Source: Actinomycetota bacterium
GTDB lineage: Bacteria; Actinomycetota; UBA4738
Reading direction: 5' to 3'
Length of the DNA stretch: 35,904 nt
Assembly (NCBI GenBank): GCA_005888465.1
Contig: VAYJ01000004.1
Location: 2,524 to 38,427 of the forward strand
Both the position numbers and the translations under genes were made by a program. Positions 8,675 through 16,558 of this stretch are shown here, piece after piece. Under the pieces are notes generated by a model that did not search any database, was not told where the DNA came from, and saw only the letters and a list, made by a program, of their open reading frames with translations. Position 1 is the first letter of the stretch, and each line of letters opens with the position of its first letter.

Positions 8675-9580
8675 ATGTCCGCCCTGAACGTCATGTTGTT
8701 CGGCACTGGTTCCAATGTCGTGGTCACAGCCGGCCTTGCGCGCGGCGTGTTCGCGCGGCACGGCCTGACCCTCGACATTGCCTATACGCAGGGCTCCGAG
8801 ATGTTATGCGAGACTCTGCGCACGGGCGGTTGTGACATCGGGGTGCTGGCCGCCGACGACGTGGTTTACGAGGTGGAGCGGCGTGGGCTCGACTTCTTCC
8901 TGTTCATGGGGATCCACACCGGGCTTCTGTCGCTGATGACACGCCCGGAGATCACGACGCTAGGCGCACTCGCCGGCCGCCGCTTCGGCGTCGACGACAC
9001 CGCCTCCGGCTTCGTGCTACTCGCCCGGCAGATCCTGCGCGACCACGGCCTCACCGAGGGCGGCTACGCACTCGTCAAGGCCAAGGGCATGAACCTACGC
9101 GCCCAGGCGCTCGAGAACGGGGAAATCGACGCCGCCCTACTCTCGCCGCCCTTCACGCTACGGCTGCGTGACCGGGGCTTCCGGGAGCTGGCGCGCGTGC
9201 ACGATTTCTTCCCACGCTACCAGGCCGGCTGCTGGGTGACCACCCGCGCCTGGGCGACGAAGCACGAGGAGGAGCTGACGACCTTCGTGCGCGCCTACCT
9301 CGAGAGTCTCGCCTGGACGCTCGACCGGAAGAACCGCGAGGAGGCGGCCGGCTATCTCGGCCAGGAGTTCAAGCTCGAGCCGGACATTGCCCGCCGGACC
9401 TATGACCTGCTCGCCGAGTCCGACGGCGGTGGTCTCTTTCGCGAGGCCGCCATCGACGCGGAGGGCATCCAGGTCGTGATCGACATGCGTGTGGAGGCGG
9501 GCCTGCTGCCGTCTCCGCCACCGCCCGCGTCGAAGTACTACGATGCTCGTTACCTCGAGCGCGCCCGCGGCGGCGCCTAG
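8675..9580 (+). CDS. NMT1/ThiY-like substrate-binding-fold protein without signal peptide
   Basis: TAGLARGVFARHGLTLDIAYTQGSEMLCETLRTGGCDIGVLAADD is an NMT1/SsuA-type N-terminus, but no hydrophobic leader; RBS AAGGAG. Confidence 0.8.
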   Translation: MSALNVMLFGTGSNVVVTAGLARGVFARHGLTLDIAYTQGSEMLCETLRTGGCDIGVLAADDVVYEVERRGLDFFLFMGIHTGLLSLMTRPEITTLGALAGRRFGVDDTASGFVLLARQILRDHGLTEGGYALVKAKGMNLRAQALENGEIDAALLSPPFTLRLRDRGFRELARVHDFFPRYQAGCWVTTRAWATKHEEELTTFVRAYLESLAWTLDRKNREEAAGYLGQEFKLEPDIARRTYDLLAESDGGGLFREAAIDAEGIQVVIDMRVEAGLLPSPPPPASKYYDARYLERARGGA

Positions 9581-9597
9581 CAGAAGGGGAAAAGGCA

Positions 9598-10647
9598 ATG
9601 GACAACGTCGCGCTGGCCTCGCTGTTCCGGAAAGAGTTCGAGTGGTGCTGCGTCGCCGCCGGTGAGTCGGTCGCCATCGTCACCGAGCCCGCGTCATCGC
9701 CCAGCTACGTGGCGGCCAGCCTGGCCAGTTTGGCTGGCATGGGCGCGCAGCCGTTTCAGGTGATGCTGCCCCTGACCCTCAGGACCGACGATATCGCCGT
9801 CGTCGCCCAGGGTTCCGGCGCCTCTACCATTCTGGCCGACTTCCCGCACGTGGTGGAACTACTCGGCAAGTGCGGCCTCGTCATTGATCTCACCCTCGAG
9901 GGGCTGGTCCACTCGCCGGAGACGAAGACCGTCCTCGCCGGCGGCGCCCGCATGCTGTGGATCCGCGAGCCCGCCGACGCGCTGGCCCGGCTTCTCCCCA
10001 CCGCCGAGCGGGTAGGACGCATCGACCGATCCGTGGAGCTCCTGCGGAGCGCGAAGGAGATGATCGTGACCTCCAAGGCTGGCACCCGCCTCCGCGCCAA
10101 CCTGGAGGGAGCGCTGCTGACCGGCTCGCGCGGGTTCTGCGCCGAGCGGGGCCGCTGGGCGCACTGGGGTCAGGGACTGGCCGCGGCCTACGTGGCGTCG
10201 CTCGACGTCGACGGCGAGATCGTGCTCGACATCGGCGACATCGTCTTCCCGTTCAACCGCTATGTTGACGGCCGCACCACTTTGCGATTTCGAGAGGGTT
10301 TCGTGGAAGCCATCGAGGGCGAAGGGCTCGACGCCGCGCTCATTCGCGATTACATGGCACGTTGGAACGACCGCAACGCGTACGGCATCTCGCACGTGGG
10401 CTGGGGCCTGCACGAGCGCGGTCTCTGGCACGCGCTGAGCCTCTACGGCAGCGTGGCCATGGGTCTCGACGGCCGAGTGTTCGAGGGCAACTTCCTCTTC
10501 TCGACGGGGCCCAACCACGCTGCGGGCCGGCAGTCGGGCTGCCACTTCGACATCCCCATGCGAAACTGCAGCATCTTCCTCGATGGCACGCCCGTCGTCA
10601 TCGACGGCGTCATCGTGGAGCCGTCGATCCGGCGCGCCGGGGCGTGA
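9598..10647 (+). CDS. NicX-like (2,5-dihydroxypyridine 5,6-dioxygenase / M29 family) enzyme
   Basis: IRDYMARWNDRNAYGISHVGWGLHERGLWHALSLYG...FEGNFLFSTGPN...CHFDIPMRNCSIFLDGTPVVIDGVIVEP closely resembles recalled NicX sequence. Confidence 0.8.
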   Translation: MDNVALASLFRKEFEWCCVAAGESVAIVTEPASSPSYVAASLASLAGMGAQPFQVMLPLTLRTDDIAVVAQGSGASTILADFPHVVELLGKCGLVIDLTLEGLVHSPETKTVLAGGARMLWIREPADALARLLPTAERVGRIDRSVELLRSAKEMIVTSKAGTRLRANLEGALLTGSRGFCAERGRWAHWGQGLAAAYVASLDVDGEIVLDIGDIVFPFNRYVDGRTTLRFREGFVEAIEGEGLDAALIRDYMARWNDRNAYGISHVGWGLHERGLWHALSLYGSVAMGLDGRVFEGNFLFSTGPNHAAGRQSGCHFDIPMRNCSIFLDGTPVVIDGVIVEPSIRRAGA

Positions 10648-10659
10648 TCCGGCTTCACC

Positions 10660-10766
10660 CGGCCGTGACCGCTCTTCGACTCGAATCCGCGTGTCTCGGC
10701 GGAGCGCGACATGAAGGCGACGTCGACGTTGTAGGCGGGCAGCGGCACCGACACCCCGATGTTCAT
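10660..10766 (-). pseudogene. 5' fragment of an LLM-class flavin-dependent oxidoreductase gene
   Basis: MNIGVSVPLPAYNVDVAFMSRSAETRGFES is a typical LLM N-terminus with AGGAGG RBS; homology ends near the NicX-like stop codon. Confidence 0.65.
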
Positions 10767-11242
10767 GACGTCCTCCTGTCGAAGGAGGAAAGCGATGGAT
10801 CCCGCACGCGGCCCCGAATCTCGGCCAGCGACCCATAGAGATCAGGACGCCGATCACGATAGTACCCCACATCGCGCGCAGCCCGGGCATGACCGAGACA
10901 TCGATGTCGGCGACCACCGTGTCTTCGCCGGTGTCTTTGGCTTGGGCGATGATCTCTCCCCGCAGACTGGCGACGAGACTGCTGCCGAAGTAGTTTCTGG
11001 TCGAGTCCCCACGTCCATACCGACCTTGTTCACGCAGCAGACGTAGAAGATGCTCGTCACCGCGTGAGCACGAAGCTCGAGGTCCGAGAGATGCCGCGTC
11101 ATTCCGCTCGTCACGGTGGGCCCGAACACGATATCGGCGCCGCCGAGACCGGGAATCGTGGGGAAAATGACGGTCATAGCAGATGAGGATGCCGATCCGC
11201 CCGCGCCCCGAACGGTCATCCGCGGACTGCAGTGCCGGCGCC
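10763..11242 (-). pseudogene. Nitrilase/carbon-nitrogen hydrolase family gene, 5'-truncated and frameshifted
   Basis: Frames joined: GRIGILICYDRHFP / PGLGGADIVFGPTVTSGMTRHLSDLELRAHAVTSIFYVCCVNKVGMDVG / DSTRNYFGSSLVASLRGEIIAQAKDTGEDTVVADIDVSVMPGLRAMWG / YYRDRRPDLYGSLAEIRGRVRDPS*. Confidence 0.75.
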
Positions 11243-11250
11243 GTGCGACG

Positions 11251-11973
11251 TCAGCTCGCGCCGAGGTACGCCTTCTGCACGTGCTCGCTGGCCGCAACCG
11301 CGGCCGATGGCCCCTCGAGCACGACCCGTCCCTGCTCCATCACGTAGACGAACCGAGCGAGCTTGAACGCCAGGCGGGCGTTCTGCTCCACGAGGAGGAT
11401 CGTCACGCCCTGGCGATTCACCTCGAGCAGGCGCCGATAGACCTCCTGCACGATCACCGGCGCGAGGCCCTGGGACATCTCGTCGGCCATGATGAGCCGC
11501 GGCGAGGCCATGAGCGCGCGCCCGATGGCGAGCATCTGCTGCTCGCCGCCGGACAGGCTTCCGGAGCGCTGCGCCTGGCGCTCCTGCAGGCGCGGGAAGG
11601 CCGCGAACACCATCTGGAGCGTACCCGCGACCTCCGCTCCGTTGGTGCGGAGATAGGCGCCGAGCCGGAGGTTCTCGAGCACCGTCATCTTCGCGAACAC
11701 GCGACGGCCCTCGGGCACGTGCGCGATGCCGAGCGCCGCGATCTCGCGCGAGGCGCGCCCGTCGATGCGGCCGCCCTCCCAGCGGATCTGGCCCGAGCGC
11801 AGCGGCTGCAGCCCGCACACCGCCTTGAGCAGCGAGGTCTTGCCGGCGCCATTCGGTCCGACGATGGCGGTGATGGACCCGCGCTCCACCCGGACCGTGG
11901 CCCCGTTCACGGCGCGCGCCTTGCCGTAGATCACCTCGATGTCCTCGACGTCGAGCAGCGTGCCGCCGGTCAT
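11251..11973 (-). CDS. livF: Branched-chain amino acid-type ABC transporter ATP-binding protein LivF
   Basis: GPNGAGKTSLLKAVCGL, SGGEQQMLAIGRALM, LIMADEMSQGLAP; ATGA overlap with livG. Confidence 0.93.
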   Translation of the reverse strand: MTGGTLLDVEDIEVIYGKARAVNGATVRVERGSITAIVGPNGAGKTSLLKAVCGLQPLRSGQIRWEGGRIDGRASREIAALGIAHVPEGRRVFAKMTVLENLRLGAYLRTNGAEVAGTLQMVFAAFPRLQERQAQRSGSLSGGEQQMLAIGRALMASPRLIMADEMSQGLAPVIVQEVYRRLLEVNRQGVTILLVEQNARLAFKLARFVYVMEQGRVVLEGPSAAVAASEHVQKAYLGAS

Positions 11974-12731
11974 GCGAGCTCCGCCACGCCGAGATAGGCG
12001 TCCACGACGCCCTGGTCTCGCGTCAGACCCTCCGGCGCGCCGTCGTAGATCTTTTGGCCGAAGTGGAGTACGAGGGCGCGGTCGCACCAGCCGGCCACGA
12101 TCCGCATGTTGTGCTCGACGAGGACGACGGTGCAGCGCTGCCGGATCTCGGAGGCCACGAGGTTCATCATCCGGGTAGCCTCGTCGCGCGAGAGCCCGGC
12201 GGCCGGCTCGTCCAGCAGGAGCAGGACGGGCTCGGTCGCGAGCGCGACCGCGACCGTGAGCAGCTTCTGGATGCCGAGCGGTAGGTCGGCGGCGACGGTG
12301 TCGCGGTAGGCGGCAATGCCGAGGAGCTCGAGCACGCCGAGGGCGCGCCGCGCGACCTCCCGCTGCTCCTTCCCGTAGGCCGGCGTGGCGAGCAGCCCCG
12401 CCACTACGCGCGCCGGCACGTGCCGGTGCAGGCCGTGCAGAACGTTCTCGAGCGCCGTCTGCTCGCCGAACAGCGTCGTCTGCTGGAACGTGCGCGCGAC
12501 GCCGAGGCGCGCGAGATCGTGGCTCGAGAGCCCGGTCACGTCCCGGCCGTTGAAGACGATCTGACCGCGCGTCGGCGGAAACGCGCCGGCGATGATGTTG
12601 AACAGCGTCGATTTGCCTGCGCCGTTCGGTCCCACGAGCGCAACCAGCTCGCCGCGGCCCACCGTGAACGCCACGTCCTGGAGCGCCGTGAGCCCGCCGA
12701 ATCGCTTGGTGATGGAGCGGATCTCCAGCAT
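11970..12731 (-). CDS. livG: Branched-chain amino acid-type ABC transporter ATP-binding protein LivG
   Basis: MLEIRSITKRFGGLTALQDVAFTVGRGELVALVGPNGAGKSTLFNIIAG; start set inside a longer ORF. Confidence 0.93.
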   Translation of the reverse strand: MLEIRSITKRFGGLTALQDVAFTVGRGELVALVGPNGAGKSTLFNIIAGAFPPTRGQIVFNGRDVTGLSSHDLARLGVARTFQQTTLFGEQTALENVLHGLHRHVPARVVAGLLATPAYGKEQREVARRALGVLELLGIAAYRDTVAADLPLGIQKLLTVAVALATEPVLLLLDEPAAGLSRDEATRMMNLVASEIRQRCTVVLVEHNMRIVAGWCDRALVLHFGQKIYDGAPEGLTRDQGVVDAYLGVAELA

Positions 12732-12733
12732 GC

Positions 12734-13708
12734 TTAACGCTCCCTGGCCGCGGTCACGTCCGCCGCCACCGGCAAGACGCGCTCGCGCGCCCCGCCCCGC
12801 CGGAGGATCCGCGGCAGTGAGATCAGGCCACCGGGCAGCGCGAGGATGACGACGAGCAGGACGACCGCGTAGACGAGGCTCTTGTAATAGCCGGCGGCGA
12901 AGAGCTGCTCGCCGAGCCCCGTGAGCAGCACCGTACCGAGCATTGGTCCCCAGTAGCTGCCGAGTCCACCAACCATGACGTAGATCATCAGGTCGTTCGA
13001 TAGGAAGAACGTGAAGACGAACGGGCTGACGAAGCGCAGGTAATGAACGTGCACGGCGCCCATGAGCCCGCAGAAGAAGCACGAGACGACGAACGCCAGC
13101 GTCTTGTAACGGGCGGCGTTGATGCCGAGGCTCTCCGCGAGCCGCTCCGTCTCCCGCGTGCGCAGGGCCAGGAGCGTGAACCCGAAGCGCGTCCACTGCA
13201 GCCGGTAGAGAAAGAACAACGAGACCAGGGCGACGGCTAGCACGACGTAATAGAATTGCAGGTGCGTGTTGAGCCGCGTGCCGAGCAGCGCGGGCCGCGG
13301 CACGCCCGCGATGCCGGCCGGCCCGCCGAACACCTCGAACGCGCGGAAGGCGGCGTTCACCACCTCCGCGAACGCGAACACGGACAGGCTGAAGTAGATG
13401 CCGCGCAGCTTCAGGGTCACGGCGCCGAGCGCCCACGCGAAGATGCCGGCGACGACGCCGCCGGCGAGGAAGCCGATCCACGGCGTGATGGCCAGCTTTG
13501 TCACTAACAGCGCCGAGGTGTAGCCGCCGAGCGCGATGTAGCCGGCGTGGCCGAACGACAGGTACCCCATCCGCATGATCACGTACAGCGCCTGCGCGTA
13601 TACGACGTTGATAAGGATGACGATCACCACGTGCAACACGTAGGGTTTGCCCAGCGGGGGCAGGAGCACCAGCGCCGCGATGAGGAGCCCGAGAAGGCCG
13701 CGCTTCAT
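12734..13708 (-). CDS. livM: Branched-chain amino acid-type ABC transporter permease LivM
   Basis: MKRGLLGLLIAALVLLPP...; GYLSFGHAGYIALGGYTSALL; MVGGLGSYWGPMLGTVLL. Confidence 0.92.
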   Translation of the reverse strand: MKRGLLGLLIAALVLLPPLGKPYVLHVVIVILINVVYAQALYVIMRMGYLSFGHAGYIALGGYTSALLVTKLAITPWIGFLAGGVVAGIFAWALGAVTLKLRGIYFSLSVFAFAEVVNAAFRAFEVFGGPAGIAGVPRPALLGTRLNTHLQFYYVVLAVALVSLFFLYRLQWTRFGFTLLALRTRETERLAESLGINAARYKTLAFVVSCFFCGLMGAVHVHYLRFVSPFVFTFFLSNDLMIYVMVGGLGSYWGPMLGTVLLTGLGEQLFAAGYYKSLVYAVVLLVVILALPGGLISLPRILRRGGARERVLPVAADVTAARER

Positions 13709-14571
13709 GCCTTCCCGAGGAGCCCCGCAGGACGAACGACGAGCACGACGATCATCACGATGAAGACCAGGCCGTAGGCTGCCTCCGCGCCGAGCAGCAC
13801 GCCGCCGACGGATTGCAGCACGCCGACGAGGAGCCCGGCGAGCACGGTGCCCGTGATGCTCCCGAGCCCGCCGACGATGATGATGAGGAAGGACATGAGA
13901 ATGGCCTCGAGCCCCATCCCGGGGTTCAGCGAGTAGATGGGCGCGACGAAGGCGCCGGCGAGCGCGGCGAGCGCGAAGCCGACCGCGCACGCGAGTGCCG
14001 CGACGCGGTCGGCGTCGATGCCGAGCATGCGCGCGGTCTCCTCGTCCTCCTCGATCGCCCGCATCGCGAGGCCCACCTTCGTCCGGTACACAAGCGCGTA
14101 GAGGAGCCCGACGAGGACCACGCCGACGGCGGCGGCGATCAGCCGCTGCGTGGGCAGGCGCACGCCGCCGAAGGCGACGACCCCGGTGAAGAACGAGGGG
14201 ACGTTCTTCTCCTGGATGCCGAACGCGATCCACCCGAGCGACTGGATGATGAGCGAGAGGCCCACGCTGGCCACCACCAGCTGCAGCCACTGGCCGCGCA
14301 GCGGGCGAAAGAACGCGCGCTCGACGCCGAGCCCGAGCAGGAGCGAGAGCAGGAGGATCACCACGAGCGTCGCCGCGAACGGCAGCTTGAAGACGACGTA
14401 GCAGTAGAACACGCCCATCGCGCCGAGCATGTAGATCTCACCGTGCGCGAAGTTGACGATGTGCAGGATGCCGTAGATCAGCGTGAGCCCGAGCGCGATG
14501 AGAACGTAGAGGATGCCCGTGAGCAGGCCGATGGCCAGGCCCTGCCCGATCAGATGAAGGTAAACGTCCAT
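13705..14571 (-). CDS. livH: Branched-chain amino acid-type ABC transporter permease LivH
   Basis: GILYVLIALGLTLIYGILHIVNFAHGEIYMLGA; GGLGSITGTVLAGLLVG; ATGA overlap with livM. Confidence 0.93.
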   Translation of the reverse strand: MDVYLHLIGQGLAIGLLTGILYVLIALGLTLIYGILHIVNFAHGEIYMLGAMGVFYCYVVFKLPFAATLVVILLLSLLLGLGVERAFFRPLRGQWLQLVVASVGLSLIIQSLGWIAFGIQEKNVPSFFTGVVAFGGVRLPTQRLIAAAVGVVLVGLLYALVYRTKVGLAMRAIEEDEETARMLGIDADRVAALACAVGFALAALAGAFVAPIYSLNPGMGLEAILMSFLIIIVGGLGSITGTVLAGLLVGVLQSVGGVLLGAEAAYGLVFIVMIVVLVVRPAGLLGKA

Positions 14572-14574
14572 TGG

Positions 14575-14640
14575 GAAGGGGGCCGCGAAGGAAGGCCCCC
14601 TTCACCCCCAAATGCTCGGAGCTCCCCGGCGAAGCCGGGG
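14575..14640 (-). promoter_or_regulatory. Two tandem inverted repeats between the SBP and livH
   Basis: GAAGGGGGCC-n9-GGCCCCCTTC (14575-14603) and CCCCGGC-gaa-GCCGGGG (14624-14640), both perfect stems. Confidence 0.7.
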
Positions 14641-14663
14641 CGCCCCTCGGTTACCCGCTTTGA

Positions 14664-15836
14664 TCACTCGAACTTTCCGGAGCGGACGTCGAAGGGCTCC
14701 CACTTGCCGTTCTTGAGAATGGCGGCCGGGATCGGCATGATGATCTGCCGCTTGATGCCGTAGGCCTTCTCCCCGCCCCACGACGCCGCGCCGAACGGAT
14801 GCGCCGCGTAGGTGGAGCCCGCGAGCGCGTCGGCCACCTTCATCGTGTCGAAGGTGCCGGCCTTGACGATGGTGTCGACCAGCCAGCGGGCGGCGCCGTA
14901 CGTCTCCCACAGCGTGCCCGGAGCCGCCTCGCCGTACTTCTTCTGGTGCCGCTCGGCGAGCTCCGTGTAGAGCTTCGTCGGCGGGCTCGCCCAGATGCGG
15001 AGCGCGATGATGTTCTCGCCCGCCTTGCCCGCGATGTCGGAGATGGCCTTGGCTTCGAGCACGGCGGTGGAGTTCACGAAGTAGCCGTTGTAGCCCAGCT
15101 CTCGCGCTTGCTTGGCGATCAGCGCGATCGATCCCGTCGGCGAGCCGTCGGTATCGATGATATCGGGCTTCTGCGCGATCAGGCGCAGCAGCGCCGGCCC
15201 GAAGTCGCGGGCGCCACGCTCGTAGTACTCGTCGCCGACGAAGGACACGCCCTTGGCCTTGAGCTTCTCCACCTCAGCCTTGATCGCCTTCGCGTCGTTC
15301 TTCCCCAGCTCGTCATTGGGGCCGAGGAAGGCGATGCGCTTGCCGCCGAGCTTCTCGGCGATGGCCACCGCGTACGCCTGGTATAGCTGGTCGGACGACG
15401 CCATGATGCGGAACGCGGTCGGGTTGTCCGGGTTCGTGATCTGCCGGCCGGCGGCGGCGAAGGCGAAGTCGAGGAACCCGGTCTCCCGGATGATCGGCAG
15501 GATCGGCGGGTGCACGCCGGCGCCGATGATGACGCCGTACTTGACGTTGTCGTTGTAGACGGCGCGGTTGATCGCGGCCACCGTCTTGTCCGGCGCGTAC
15601 ACGGTATCGTAGGTCACGACCTCCAGCTTGTATTTCTCCCCCGCCACGGCGAAGACGCCGACGTCCTCGGCGGCCAGCTCGAGACCGCGCTGCACACCGA
15701 GGCCGAACGCCGCCGCCGGCCCCGAGACGGGGACGATGGCGCCGACCTTGAACGACTTCTGCGCGTGGACTCCAGCCGGCAGGCCGACCACGGCGAGCGC
15801 AACCAGCAAGACGAGGGCAAGCATCGGACGTCTCAT
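14664..15836 (-). CDS. Branched-chain amino acid/amide-type ABC transporter substrate-binding protein
   Basis: Signal peptide MRRPMLALVLLVALAVVGLPAGVHAQ; KVGAIVPVSGPAAAFGLGVQRGLELAAEDV. Confidence 0.92.
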   Translation of the reverse strand: MRRPMLALVLLVALAVVGLPAGVHAQKSFKVGAIVPVSGPAAAFGLGVQRGLELAAEDVGVFAVAGEKYKLEVVTYDTVYAPDKTVAAINRAVYNDNVKYGVIIGAGVHPPILPIIRETGFLDFAFAAAGRQITNPDNPTAFRIMASSDQLYQAYAVAIAEKLGGKRIAFLGPNDELGKNDAKAIKAEVEKLKAKGVSFVGDEYYERGARDFGPALLRLIAQKPDIIDTDGSPTGSIALIAKQARELGYNGYFVNSTAVLEAKAISDIAGKAGENIIALRIWASPPTKLYTELAERHQKKYGEAAPGTLWETYGAARWLVDTIVKAGTFDTMKVADALAGSTYAAHPFGAASWGGEKAYGIKRQIIMPIPAAILKNGKWEPFDVRSGKFE

Positions 15837-16558
15837 GCGGAGTCTCCATTGTGGATGCATGCGTTCAGCACCTCGAGGAAGTACTCGATCTCGGCCTCGC
15901 CCACCGCCGTGGACAGGCACCCGAGCCCGGTCGGCGCCAGCAGGATGCCGTGGTCGATGAGCTCGCGATAGAGCTGGTCGGACGACGCCATGATGCGGAA
16001 CGCGGTCGGGTTGTCCGGGTTCGTGATCTGCCGGCCGGCGGCGGCGAAGGCGAAGTCGAGGAACCCGGTCTCCCGGATGATCGGCAGGATCGGCGGGTGC
16101 ACGCCGGCGCCGATGATGACGCCGTACTTGACGTTGTCGTTGTAGACGGCGCGGTTGATCGCGGCCACCGTCTTGTCCGGCGCGTACACGGTATCGTAGG
16201 TCACGACCTCCAGCTTGTATTTCTCCCCCGCCACGGCGAAGACGCCGACGTCCTCGGCGGCCAGCTCGAGACCGCGCTGCACACCGAGGCCGAACGCCGC
16301 CGCCGGCCCCGAGACGGGGACGATGGCGCCGACCTTGAACGACTTCTGCGCGTGGACTCCAGCCGGCAGGCCGACCACGGCGAGCGCAACCAGCAAGACG
16401 AGGGCAAGCATCGGACGTCTCATGCGGAGTCTCCATTGTGGATGCATGCGTTCAGCACCTCGAGGAAGTACTCGATCTCGGCCTCGCCCACCGCCGTGGA
16501 CAGGCACCCGAGCCCGGTCGGCGCCAGCAGGATGCCGTGGTCGATGAGCTTGCGATAG
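15385..16558. repeat. 587-bp near-identical tandem duplication (15385-15971 and 15972-16558)
   Basis: Constant offset of 587 (15391/15978, 15836/16423, 15841/16428); identical shadow ORFs in both copies; one difference noticed (15964 c vs 16551 t). Confidence 0.93.
15833..16423 (-). CDS. Chimeric ORF: SBP N-terminal half fused in frame to aminotransferase C-terminus
   Basis: MRRPMLALV...FRIMASSDQLY|RELIDHGILLAPTGLGCLSTAVGEAEIEYFLEVLNACIHNGDSA*. Confidence 0.75.
   Translation of the reverse strand: MRRPMLALVLLVALAVVGLPAGVHAQKSFKVGAIVPVSGPAAAFGLGVQRGLELAAEDVGVFAVAGEKYKLEVVTYDTVYAPDKTVAAINRAVYNDNVKYGVIIGAGVHPPILPIIRETGFLDFAFAAAGRQITNPDNPTAFRIMASSDQLYRELIDHGILLAPTGLGCLSTAVGEAEIEYFLEVLNACIHNGDSA

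Noticed and set aside
14664-16436. 590-aa ORF as one protein
   Set aside because: It is the SBP (start 15836) extended upstream through the second duplicate copy in the wrong frame.
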